Origin: Phycisphaeraceae bacterium
GTDB taxonomy: Bacteria > Planctomycetota > Phycisphaerae > Phycisphaerales > UBA1924
Direction of reading: 5' to 3'
DNA length: 64,000 bases
Assembly: GCA_019636695.1 (NCBI GenBank)
Contig: JAHBXD010000001.1
Coordinates: 799,661-863,660, forward strand
The position numbers and the translations under genes were made by a program. Positions 28,634-36,722 of the stretch are shown piece by piece; position 1 is the stretch's first letter, and each line of letters begins with the position of its first letter. Below the pieces are notes generated by a model, which was not told where the DNA came from, did not search any database, and saw only the letters and a list, made by a program, of their open reading frames with translations.

Positions 28634-29589
28634 CGGCCCACCTCCACGATATTGTCAAGCCAGGCACGCCGGCGCAGGTCTTCTTCGTTGACCGCGGCCG
28701 ACCCATACCGCGCCTGAAGCACGGAGATCGGCTCGGTGCCGAAGAGTCCGTCCGGCCCGGCGCCGACAATCGCGTATGACGAACTGGCCAGTTCAATGTT
28801 GTCATCAGCCGCTGATGCGTTGGTGTCAGACCGTGTCAACGGGTTCTGGAACACCCGCGGAATGTTGAGGAACTGCCCACGCGAGGTCGTGTTGGCCGGA
28901 GGACGGGCGTTCGACCAGCGGTAATACCGCACCGCCCGCCCGTTCCGATCGGCAAGGGCGATGTGCTCCTGCCCCGGAGTGCGATCAGCGTTGGTGGGGG
29001 CTACGCCGTGTTCAGAAAACTCGTACTCATCAAAGTATCCGCGCACGAGGCTCGCAAACTGCGGCGGAGTGAAAAACGGCTCATACACGCGATTGCGCGA
29101 ATCAAAGGCGCCGTCGGCCCTCGGCGCGCGGAACGACGGTCCGAGCACGCCGTCCACCGGTGCGCCGTCGCCGTTGTCGACGTCGCAGGCCCCCATCAGG
29201 TAATACGTCAGGCTGTACTTGCTGTAGCGCCGATCGGCGTTGATGTCGGTATTGGGCAACTCCAGAAACTCTTCAGGGCGGATTACCGGTCGCCTCTTGC
29301 CCCCCGAAGGTGCATCCAGCGGCCCAGCCGGCGCACCGAGGTTCAGCGGGCGGCCGTCGACCACCAGCGGGGGCAGGAACCCAAGCTCCGACCGGAACTG
29401 CTCTACCCCGAGTTTGAGCGACGCGACCAACTGGCGGTCGGCACTGCTTCTGGCAAAGCGCAGCGCCCCGTTGATGCCCACGACCATCAGCCCCACGAGC
29501 ACCAGGATGATCGCTATCGACACCAGAAGCTCGATGAGCGTAAACCCGCCGCGGCGAGGATGACGTGGAATGTGACGGGGCCGAACCAT
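28630..29589 (-). CDS. Prepilin-like protein (GspG/major pseudopilin type), 319 residues
   Basis: N-terminus PRRGG|FTLIELLVSIAIILVLVGLMV is a canonical type III signal (Gly -1, Phe +1, Glu +5). ATG 29589 is preferred because GGAG lies nine bases before it; ATG 29598 is also in frame but the GGAG abuts it. After the helix comes SADRQLVASLKLGVEQFRSELGFLPPLV, the GspG-like segment in which a peptide between helix and beta domain ends in a proline motif. It is the only member of the cluster besides GspK with Gly at -1, so it may be the major pseudopilin. Confidence 0.82.
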   Translation of the reverse strand: MVRPRHIPRHPRRGGFTLIELLVSIAIILVLVGLMVVGINGALRFARSSADRQLVASLKLGVEQFRSELGFLPPLVVDGRPLNLGAPAGPLDAPSGGKRRPVIRPEEFLELPNTDINADRRYSKYSLTYYLMGACDVDNGDGAPVDGVLGPSFRAPRADGAFDSRNRVYEPFFTPPQFASLVRGYFDEYEFSEHGVAPTNADRTPGQEHIALADRNGRAVRYYRWSNARPPANTTSRGQFLNIPRVFQNPLTRSDTNASAADDNIELASSSYAIVGAGPDGLFGTEPISVLQARYGSAAVNEEDLRRRAWLDNIVEVGR

Positions 29590-29632
29590 GCGGCGCATCT
29601 CCGTAGGCCAGTGGCCGAAGAACAGGGAACGC

Positions 29633-30919
29633 TCAGTCGCCGCCGCCGCCCTGGAGCGACTCGATCATGGCGACCATGGGCAGGAACATTGCCACGACAA
29701 TCGTGCCGACCATGCCGCCGAGACAGACGACCATCAGCGGCTCGAGCAATGACACGAGCGATTCGACCGCAACATCGACCTCTTCGTCGTAGTTGTCGGC
29801 GATTTTGAGGAGCATGGCGTCCATTTCGCCGGTTTCCTCACCAACGTCGATCATGTTGGTCACGATCGCATCGCACGTCTTGCTCTCGCGCAGAGGGGCG
29901 GCGAAGCTTTCGCCCTCACGAATCGAGTCGTGCACGTTCTGCAGCGCCCGCTCGAAGACATAGTTGCCCGATGTCTCCTTCGTGATCGTGATCGCTTCAA
30001 GAATCGGCACACCCGCCGAAATCAGCGTGCCCAGCGTCCGCGTGAACCGCGCAATGACCGTCTTGCGAATCAGCTTGCCGACGATCGGCGCCCGAAGCAG
30101 CATCATGTCGGTGATCGCGCGGCCCGGGCCGGCCTTGCGAATCAGTTTCCAGAACACGATAAACAGGAACGGCGACGCGACGATGAACACAATGCCGGGA
30201 ATCTGCTGCCCCGGCAGCGCCCCGCCGACCCAGTGGCTCACCTTCATCAGGCCCAGCGTCAGCCCGGGCAGTTTCACGCCGAACTCCAGAAAGATCTCCG
30301 TGAACTTCGGAATGATGAACAGCATGATGGCCGACAGAATCAACGCCGCGACGACAAGCACGACGATCGGATAAATCATCGCGCCGCGGATCTTTCGCTT
30401 CAGCCGCTGCGCTTTCTCCATGAACTCGCTGAGGCGTTGAAGAATCACGTCGAGCACGCCGCCGATTTCGCCTGCGTTGACCATCTTGACATAGAGCCGG
30501 TTAAACGCCTTGGGCGTCTTGCTCATCGCCTCGCTCAGCGAACTGCCGCCCTGCACTTCTTCACAGACTGTGATCAGGCAGTTCTTCAGCGGGCCGGGCT
30601 TGGTCTGGGCTTCCAGAATCTGCAGCGAGCGAAGAAGCGGCAAACCCGCGTCCTGAAGTGTCGAGAGCTGTCGCGTAAAGAGCGTCAGTTGCTTGGGCTT
30701 CACGCGCCCGATCGAGAACCCCTTGCTCTTGCGCTTCGTCGCCGCGGGCGCCGCCGATTCGCTCGACGACTTCTTCGCGACCTTCTGGGCCTTGACCTGA
30801 GTCGGGTAAAGGCCCTGCGCCTTGATGCGGGCGATCGCCTCGGCGCTGTCGTTGGCTTCGATCGAGCCTCTCTGCGTCTTCCCCGAAGCGTTGTAGGCTT
30901 CAAATGTGAACGTCGGCAT
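29633..30919 (-). CDS. pilC: Type II secretion/type IV pilus inner-membrane platform protein (PilC/GspF)
   Basis: 428-residue polytopic platform protein on which the assembly ATPase acts. Two T2SF domains are visible: residues about 75-198 (TLFTRQLSTLQDAGLPLLRSLQIL) and about 275-395 (FTRTLGTLISAGVPILEAITITKET), each followed by hydrophobic segments, with the last TM at the C-terminus (LLEPLMVVCLGGMVGTIVVAMFLPM). The N-terminus MPTFTFEAYNASGKTQRGSIEA is typical. Located between pilB1 and the pilins, the usual order. Confidence 0.94.
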   Translation of the reverse strand: MPTFTFEAYNASGKTQRGSIEANDSAEAIARIKAQGLYPTQVKAQKVAKKSSSESAAPAATKRKSKGFSIGRVKPKQLTLFTRQLSTLQDAGLPLLRSLQILEAQTKPGPLKNCLITVCEEVQGGSSLSEAMSKTPKAFNRLYVKMVNAGEIGGVLDVILQRLSEFMEKAQRLKRKIRGAMIYPIVVLVVAALILSAIMLFIIPKFTEIFLEFGVKLPGLTLGLMKVSHWVGGALPGQQIPGIVFIVASPFLFIVFWKLIRKAGPGRAITDMMLLRAPIVGKLIRKTVIARFTRTLGTLISAGVPILEAITITKETSGNYVFERALQNVHDSIREGESFAAPLRESKTCDAIVTNMIDVGEETGEMDAMLLKIADNYDEEVDVAVESLVSLLEPLMVVCLGGMVGTIVVAMFLPMVAMIESLQGGGGD

Positions 30920-30955
30920 GACGTCGTCTCCGTCGTGTGCCCGCCTGGGGCCGCG

Positions 30956-32695
30956 TTATTCGTCCAGAATCGTCTCGCGGACGACCTCGTCAATCGTGGT
31001 CTGTCCTTCAAAAATCGCCAAGAGGCCGCACTCGCGCAGCGTTCGCATGCCGCGCTTGCGGGAATACTCGCGCAGAATCGCCGTGCTCGCTTCCTTCATC
31101 ACCAGTTCTCGCAGGCCGTCATCCATCACCATGATCTCAAAGATGGCCATACGACCGCGATAGCCCGACTTATGGCAGTTGTCGCATCCGCGACCGCGGA
31201 AGAACTGCTTGCCGCGAACGTCCGCCGGCGTCAGTTGAAGCTCCATCAACTCTTCTTCCGTCGGGGTGTACTCTTCCTTGCATCGCGTACAGATCGTTCG
31301 CACCAGGCGCTGGGCGCACACACCCTCGATCGTCGCCGTCAGAAGGAACGACTCCATCCCGAGGTCGATCAGGCGGATGATCGAACTCGGCGCGTCGTTG
31401 GTGTGCAGCGTGCTCAGCACAAGGTGGCCCGTCAGCGAGGCCTGCACCGCGATCTGCGCTGTCTCGAGGTCGCGGATTTCGCCGACCAGGATGATGTCCG
31501 GATCCTGACGCAGGAAGCTTCGAAGCGCCTTGGCGAAGGTAAGCCCGACATCCTCGTTCACCTGCACCTGGCACAGCCCGTCAATGTCATATTCCACCGG
31601 GTCTTCGGCCGTCAGAATCTTGGTCTCGATGTCGTTCAGCGCTGCCAGTGCGGCATACAGCGTCGTCGTCTTGCCCGAGCCGGTCGGGCCGGTGACCACC
31701 ACGATGCCGTTGGGCTTGTTGATGAGCTTGCTGAACTTTTCGAGGTCATCCTCTCGCAGGCCCACGCGGTCGAGCTTCAACTGTACGTTCGAACGGTCGA
31801 GCACACGCATCACGCAGCTCTCACCGTAAATCGTCGGCAGAATCGCCACTCGCAAGTCCACCGGCCGACCGCCAACGGTCAGCTCGATGCGGCCGTCCTG
31901 GGGCAACCGGCGCTCGGCAATGTCAAGATTCGACATGACCTTGACGCGGCTCGTGATCGCCGGCCCGAGGTGCTTCGGCGGCGGCACCATTTCATACAGC
32001 ACGCCGTCGATGCGGTACCGCATCTTGAACTCGTGCTCGAAAGGCTCGAAGTGAATGTCGCTCGCTCGATCCTTGATCGCCTGGAGCAGCACGAGATTCA
32101 ACAGCTTGACAACCTGGTTGTCCTCGGCCGCATCCAGAATCGCATCAAGGTCGATCGATTGGTCATTGCGGCCTTCGAGACCTTTGAAGCGTTCGTTCTC
32201 AGCCAGTGAACTGACCACGTCCACCATCGAACTTTGCTTGCTGTAGTGCTTGTTCAGCAGGTCATCCACCGACGAGGCATCTGCCACCACCGCCGAGACG
32301 TTGAACCCCATGAGCAGACGCAGGTCATCGACCGCTCGGAAATTGTCTGCGCTCTTCAGGGCGATCTTGATCTTCTTCCCCTGGGGCTGGTACTCCAGCG
32401 GCACGATCTGATACGCCTGCGCGGTTTCAGCCGGAATCGCATCAATCGCTTCCGGCGAAGGTTCAAACTTGCTCAGGTCCACAAACTCCATCCCCGCCTG
32501 CCCGGCAAGGGCGGAGGTGACGTCACGCTCCGTGCAATACCCCAGTTCAACGAGCAACTGCCCGATCGGGACGCGCCTCGTCTTCTGAACCTCGAGCGCC
32601 TCGTGCACCTGTTCGCGCGTGACCTTCCCGAGCTTGGTCAATACGCGACCGAGCTTGCGGCCTTTCAGTTCTGCAGGGTTGATCGTCGTTTCCAT
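30956..32695 (-). CDS. pilB: Type II secretion/pilus assembly ATPase (PilB/GspE), copy 1
   Basis: 579-residue hexameric ATPase driving pilin polymerisation. N-terminal MshEN-type domain (residues 1-150; GRVLTKLGKVTREQVHEALE), linker, N2 domain with RASDIHFEP, Walker A GPTGSGKTTT at about 335, Asp box, Walker B GEIRDLET, His box TLHTND, and the zinc-binding tetracysteine CTRC...CDNC towards the C-terminus. All catalytic motifs are intact. It sits directly before pilC. A second related ATPase and a PilT lie upstream in the same operon. Confidence 0.95.
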   Translation of the reverse strand: METTINPAELKGRKLGRVLTKLGKVTREQVHEALEVQKTRRVPIGQLLVELGYCTERDVTSALAGQAGMEFVDLSKFEPSPEAIDAIPAETAQAYQIVPLEYQPQGKKIKIALKSADNFRAVDDLRLLMGFNVSAVVADASSVDDLLNKHYSKQSSMVDVVSSLAENERFKGLEGRNDQSIDLDAILDAAEDNQVVKLLNLVLLQAIKDRASDIHFEPFEHEFKMRYRIDGVLYEMVPPPKHLGPAITSRVKVMSNLDIAERRLPQDGRIELTVGGRPVDLRVAILPTIYGESCVMRVLDRSNVQLKLDRVGLREDDLEKFSKLINKPNGIVVVTGPTGSGKTTTLYAALAALNDIETKILTAEDPVEYDIDGLCQVQVNEDVGLTFAKALRSFLRQDPDIILVGEIRDLETAQIAVQASLTGHLVLSTLHTNDAPSSIIRLIDLGMESFLLTATIEGVCAQRLVRTICTRCKEEYTPTEEELMELQLTPADVRGKQFFRGRGCDNCHKSGYRGRMAIFEIMVMDDGLRELVMKEASTAILREYSRKRGMRTLRECGLLAIFEGQTTIDEVVRETILDE

Positions 32696-32855
32696 GTGTT
32701 CGGCATCCGCAAGGAGGCCACGCGTAAAGCCCGTCTGGCAGTGTATCGGTCTATGCGCGTGGACAGTGACAACGGTTCAGGCGTTGTAAAACGAAAAGCC
32801 TGTCTGATTGAATCAAGACATCTGGATTTATGCTGCTTTGAACGCGAATCAAAGT
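32696..32855 (-). other. 160-base spacer between pilT and pilB1
   Basis: This spacer is AT-richer than its surroundings. A small inverted repeat CTTTGA-N7-TCAAAG (32836-32854) lies just behind the pilT stop, without a T run, so it is at best an attenuator or RNA-stability element. On the minus strand TTGTCA occurs about 85 bases before the pilB1 start, but no well-spaced -10 box follows. I see no gene here. Confidence 0.35.
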
Positions 32856-33998
32856 TCAGGAACCGGACTTCTGGGCAGGTGCGCGTTCGGCTTCATCATC
32901 CTCATCCAGCTCGGCACGGCCCACTGTCCGGCCAAGCCGGTGCACCTTATCCCTCAGATCACCTGGATTCTTGCTCTTATCTACCATTTCATCCGCGGAA
33001 ATCTTGCCTTCCATATACAGTTGCCAGAGGTGGTCATCCAGCAACTGCATACCGAACTTCTTGCCTGTCTGGATCATGGAGTCGATGCGGAAGGTTTTAT
33101 TGTCACGGATCAGGTTTGATATGGCGGGGGTGACGACTAGGAACTCATAGGCCGCCACCATGCCCGGCTGATCGACCCGGGTAAGCAGCGCCTGGGAGAG
33201 CACGGAGATCAGCGCGGTCGAGAGCTGCACCCGGATCTGGTTCTGCTGGCTGACCGGGAAGGCGTCGACCAGACGGTCAATGGTTTTGGCAGCGCCGGTG
33301 GTGTGAAGAGTACCGAACACAAGGTGACCGGTTTCGGCGGCACGCACCGCCGCCTCGATCGTCTCAAGGTCGCGCATTTCGCCGACGAGAATGTTGTCCG
33401 GGTCCTGACGGAGGGCGCGTCGCAGGGCTTCCGAGAAGCTCGGCACGTCGTTGCCGACCTCGCGCTGGTTGACGATCGATTTCTTGTGATAGTGGTAATA
33501 CTCGATCGGATCTTCCATCGTGATGATGTGATGATCCATGTTCATGTTGATGTGGTCGATCATCGTGGCCAGCGAAGTCGTTTTTCCCGACCCCGTCGGC
33601 CCGGTCACCAGGAACATGCCGCGGGGGCGTCGGATGAGTTCGCGCACCATCTCGGGCAGACCGATCTGCTCGAAAGTGAGCAGCTTGTTGGGAATCTGTC
33701 GCAGCACGATGGCCAGGTCGCTGCGCTGGCGGAAGACCGACACGCGGAATCGGGCGGCGTCGCCGTAGGCGAAACCGAAGTCCGTACCGCCTTCCTCCTG
33801 CAATTCCTGCTGATTGCGTTCAGGCGTGATCGATTTCATCAGGCCGACCATGTCGTCGGAGTCGAGAACCTTGGTCTGCAGATTCCGCAGACGCCCGTGC
33901 AGTCGGATGGTCGGTGGGCGTCCGACGGTCAGGTGAAGGTCGCTTGCGCCGGTCTTGACGACGGTGTCGAGAAGGCGGTCAATCTGCATGGTGGACAT
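32856..33998 (-). CDS. pilT: Twitching motility/retraction ATPase PilT
   Basis: 380-residue ATPase that in type IVa pili powers retraction. Starts MSTMQIDRLLDTVVKTGASDLHLTVGRPP; Walker A GPTGSGKTTS at about 130, Asp box, Walker B GEMRDLET, His boxes TLHTTG, and the PilT-specific AISNLIRD motif near 305 (AIRNLIRE in the family), which separates it from PilB/GspE. The C-terminal tail is short and acidic. Having a retraction ATPase in the operon points to a dynamic pilus rather than a pure secretion pseudopilus. Confidence 0.94.
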   Translation of the reverse strand: MSTMQIDRLLDTVVKTGASDLHLTVGRPPTIRLHGRLRNLQTKVLDSDDMVGLMKSITPERNQQELQEEGGTDFGFAYGDAARFRVSVFRQRSDLAIVLRQIPNKLLTFEQIGLPEMVRELIRRPRGMFLVTGPTGSGKTTSLATMIDHINMNMDHHIITMEDPIEYYHYHKKSIVNQREVGNDVPSFSEALRRALRQDPDNILVGEMRDLETIEAAVRAAETGHLVFGTLHTTGAAKTIDRLVDAFPVSQQNQIRVQLSTALISVLSQALLTRVDQPGMVAAYEFLVVTPAISNLIRDNKTFRIDSMIQTGKKFGMQLLDDHLWQLYMEGKISADEMVDKSKNPGDLRDKVHRLGRTVGRAELDEDDEAERAPAQKSGS

Positions 33999-34054
33999 GC
34001 GTCAGGCTCCGAAAGATCCGCCGCCCGTGGAGTGTCGGGGCGGATGCGGGTTGT

Positions 34055-35764
34055 TCACTCTTCAATCTGGGCGTGCTTGGCGACTTCAGACGGGGTCGTG
34101 TGGCCGGCGAGAATCTTGACTCGGCCGTCTTCGACGAGCGGGCGCATGCCGCTCGCGAGCGCGGCTTTACGGATATCCGCTACCTGGGCTTTGTGGAACG
34201 CCAGGTCGCGGATCTGGCTGTTCATCTGCATCATTTCAAAGATGGCTTTGCGGCCTCGATAGCCGGTGTTGACGCACTGCGGGCAGCCGGCGCCCTTCAT
34301 GATCTTGGGGCGATGTTCGTCCGTCAGGCCGACGAGGAACATGTGCTTCGGGTCCGGCTCGGGATCATGAACCTTGCAGTTGGGGCAGAGAATGCGGACC
34401 AGCCGCTGAGCCATGACGGCCTGAATCGAACTGGCGACCAGGAAGGGCTTGATGCCCATGTCGATGAGGCGGGTCACGGCGCTCGGGGCGTCGTTGGTGT
34501 GAAGCGTGCTGAAAACCAGGTGACCCGTCAGCGCGGCCTGAATGGCGATTTCACCGACTTCACGATCTCGAATTTCACCCACGAGAATGATGTTGGGAGC
34601 TTGGCGAAGCATCGACCTCAGAATCGCAGGAAAGGTCAGGCCGATGCCGTCCTTCACCTGGCACTGATTGATTCCTTCGAAGTTGTATTCCACCGGGTCT
34701 TCGGCGGTGATGATCTTCTTATCCGGTCGATTCAGCACGTCGAGCGCGGAATACAGCGTGGTCGTTTTGCCCGAACCCGTGGGGCCGGTCACGAGAAAGA
34801 TGCCGTTGGGGCGACGAATGATCTTGTTGAAGAGCGCGAGATTCTCGCCCTCAAACCCGAGATTGGCCAAGCCGATTCGTGCCGACTCAGGACGCAGAAT
34901 ACGAAGCACCACGCTCTCGCCGTGATACGCCGGGCAGGCCGAAACGCGGAAGTCGATCTGCTTGTCATCCACGGGGAACTTGATGCGCCCGTCCTGCGGC
35001 ACGCGCTTCTCGGCGATGTTCACGCCCGCCATCAGCTTGAAACGGCTGAGCACAGCGTTCTGCATGCGCTTGGGAAGATTGTCTCGCTCGATGCAGACGC
35101 CGTCGATGCGATAACGCAGGCGCACGCGATCGACCATCGGCTCGACGTGAATGTCGCTGGCCCGCATGTTGACGGCTTCGTACAGAATGCGGTTGACGAG
35201 TTTCACGACCGGCGCGTCTTCTCGCGAGACATCGATCGAGCGATCCATCGACCGGTCAACCGATCGGTCAATCGTCCGGTCGATCGAATTGGTCACCAGG
35301 CTTTCGCCGGCGCCGACCAACTTCGGGGCGCTCTGAAGCGTCCCTTCAATAAAGGCCATGATCTGGCCCTTGGCGGCGAGCCGCGGGTCAATTTCAACGC
35401 CGTAGCGGAAGCGCAGCATGTCGAGCGTCTCAAGATCCATCGGATCGTGGACGATCAGTTGAAGCTTGCCGCCGACCTTGGCAAGAGGCAGCACATGGTG
35501 CTTCTTGATCAGCTCGGGTGCAATGAGCTTCATGTCGATCTTGCTCGAGACACCCGCCGCGGCAAGATCGACAAACTCCATCCCGAACTGGTTGGCCAGG
35601 GCTTTGGCGACCTGCTCTTCCTTGCAGAAGTTCATCTCGACGAGGGTTTCGCCGAGTCGTTTGCCGGAAGCCTGCGCCGCCTTGGCTGCCTGGTCCGCCT
35701 GCTGCTGACTGATCGTGCCCCAGCCGACCAGAATATCTCCCAGCTTCTTACGCGATCGTGCCAT
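34055..35764 (-). CDS. pilB: Type II secretion/pilus assembly ATPase (PilB/GspE), copy 2
   Basis: 569-residue paralogue of the ATPase encoded downstream in the operon. MshEN domain at 1-150 (LGDILVGWGTISQQQADQA), Walker A GPTGSGKTTT near 326, GEIRDREV as Walker B, TLHTND, and the tetracysteine CPNC...CPQC. Between the N-terminal domain and the catalytic core is an unusual run of Ser/Thr-x-Asp-Arg tetrapeptides at about residues 160-178. It is the first gene of the operon and begins with ATG after about 260 bases of non-coding DNA shared with the divergent coaB. Two extension ATPases may serve two pilus/secretion states or may form a hetero-oligomer; the sequence does not decide. Confidence 0.93.
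   Translation of the reverse strand: MARSRKKLGDILVGWGTISQQQADQAAKAAQASGKRLGETLVEMNFCKEEQVAKALANQFGMEFVDLAAAGVSSKIDMKLIAPELIKKHHVLPLAKVGGKLQLIVHDPMDLETLDMLRFRYGVEIDPRLAAKGQIMAFIEGTLQSAPKLVGAGESLVTNSIDRTIDRSVDRSMDRSIDVSREDAPVVKLVNRILYEAVNMRASDIHVEPMVDRVRLRYRIDGVCIERDNLPKRMQNAVLSRFKLMAGVNIAEKRVPQDGRIKFPVDDKQIDFRVSACPAYHGESVVLRILRPESARIGLANLGFEGENLALFNKIIRRPNGIFLVTGPTGSGKTTTLYSALDVLNRPDKKIITAEDPVEYNFEGINQCQVKDGIGLTFPAILRSMLRQAPNIILVGEIRDREVGEIAIQAALTGHLVFSTLHTNDAPSAVTRLIDMGIKPFLVASSIQAVMAQRLVRILCPNCKVHDPEPDPKHMFLVGLTDEHRPKIMKGAGCPQCVNTGYRGRKAIFEMMQMNSQIRDLAFHKAQVADIRKAALASGMRPLVEDGRVKILAGHTTPSEVAKHAQIEE
35231..35287 (-). repeat. Degenerate 12-base tandem repeat inside pilB copy 2
   Basis: On the coding strand the unit TCGATCGACCGG-like is repeated four and three-quarter times, coding SIDR-TIDR-SVDR-SMDR-SID. 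The unit contains the palindrome CGATCG. Repeat length is a multiple of three, so copy number can change without breaking the frame. Confidence 0.85.
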
Positions 35765-36026
35765 GCCGCAAACGACCTCTCGTCATGAGTTGATGCCGGG
35801 GCCGATGCCGCCGGGATCGCCATCGTAGAACCGATGCCCTTGCGTGTCTGTCGAGCGAGACTGTGCGGTGTTCACCCACACCGGAGGGGGTTGACCGCGA
35901 ATTCCTTTGCAAGCCTAACACGAAGACGCAATTCGGGTTTCTCCCGCCTGAACCGGCCGCGATCGCCCGGGACACCCGTGGACATACCATCGAACCTGAC
36001 CCCACACACACGGACATGCTTGCCTT
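35765..36026. other. Divergent intergenic region, pilB2 / coaB
   Basis: 262 bases separate the two divergent starts, and both promoters must lie here. A TTGACC (35891-35896, plus strand) is followed 17 bases later only by a poor CCTAAC, and no well-formed pair is visible on the minus strand. Nothing else, including no credible small gene, is seen. Confidence 0.4.
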
Positions 36027-36722
36027 ATGCCACCACCACCCCCTCCCGCCGGCACACGACGGTTGCTGATCACCGCCGGTCCGACGCACGAGCCTATCGA
36101 TGCCGTCCGGTTCATCGGCAATCGGTCGTCGGGGCGCCTCGGCGCTGCGCTTGCCGATCGTGCCGTTGTCGCCGGGTACGACGTGCTGCTGCTGCTCGGG
36201 CCATCTCCGGCAGCGCCTAGCGATTCGCGGGTGCGCACCCTCCGGTTCCGAACCTGTGCCGACCTGCAAAGCCTGCTGGCTGAGCACGCCCCCTGGGCTG
36301 ATGTGGTCGTCATGGCGGCGGCGGTGGCCGACTATCGCCCTCGGGTAAACCCAGAAGACCTCTCGGGCAAGCGGCGTCGGACGGCCGGGGGGATGATTTT
36401 GGAACTCGAAAGCACACCCGATCTGCTGGCTGGAGTAGCCACGAATCGACGTTCCGGGCAGTTGCTGGTGGGTTTTGCGCTTGAACCCCGGGATGAGATG
36501 CTGGCCTCTGCCAGAAGCAAACTTGAGCGTAAGAAAATCGACATGGTTGTCGCCAATCCCCTGGAGACGATGGACGCCCCGACAATCGAAGCGACGGTCG
36601 TCGGCCTTCCGGGAACGGTGTTTGCCAAGGGGCGTTCGACACCGGGGTGCATTTCCAAGGACGAATTCGCGGGCTGGCTGCTCGCCATCATTGAGGAGGC
36701 CAGCCGTGCCCAACGGACCTGA
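36027..36722 (+). CDS. coaB: Phosphopantothenoylcysteine synthetase CoaB (stand-alone)
   Basis: Adds cysteine to 4'-phosphopantothenate with a nucleotide triphosphate, the second step in coenzyme A synthesis from pantothenate. In most bacteria CoaB is fused C-terminal to the CoaC decarboxylase; here the 231-residue protein consists of the synthetase only. Motifs: AGPTHEPID with NRSSGRLG (nucleotide/phosphate binding, residues 15-35), AVADYRP (about 95), VGFALE and KKIDMVVANP towards the C-terminus. There is no flavin-binding CoaC part upstream. The ATG at 36027 follows a pyrimidine-rich stretch without a good ribosome site. Its last 17 bases overlap the next gene. Confidence 0.9.
   Translation: MPPPPPPAGTRRLLITAGPTHEPIDAVRFIGNRSSGRLGAALADRAVVAGYDVLLLLGPSPAAPSDSRVRTLRFRTCADLQSLLAEHAPWADVVVMAAAVADYRPRVNPEDLSGKRRRTAGGMILELESTPDLLAGVATNRRSGQLLVGFALEPRDEMLASARSKLERKKIDMVVANPLETMDAPTIEATVVGLPGTVFAKGRSTPGCISKDEFAGWLLAIIEEASRAQRT

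Noticed and set aside
29930-32209. 759-residue plus-strand frame opposite pilC and pilB1
   Set aside because: Antisense to intact ATPase and platform genes.
35231-35287. CRISPR-like repeat
   Set aside because: Contiguous 12-base coding repeats without spacers.
34073-35788. 571-residue plus-strand frame opposite pilB2
   Set aside because: Antisense; mirrored codons of a real ATPase.
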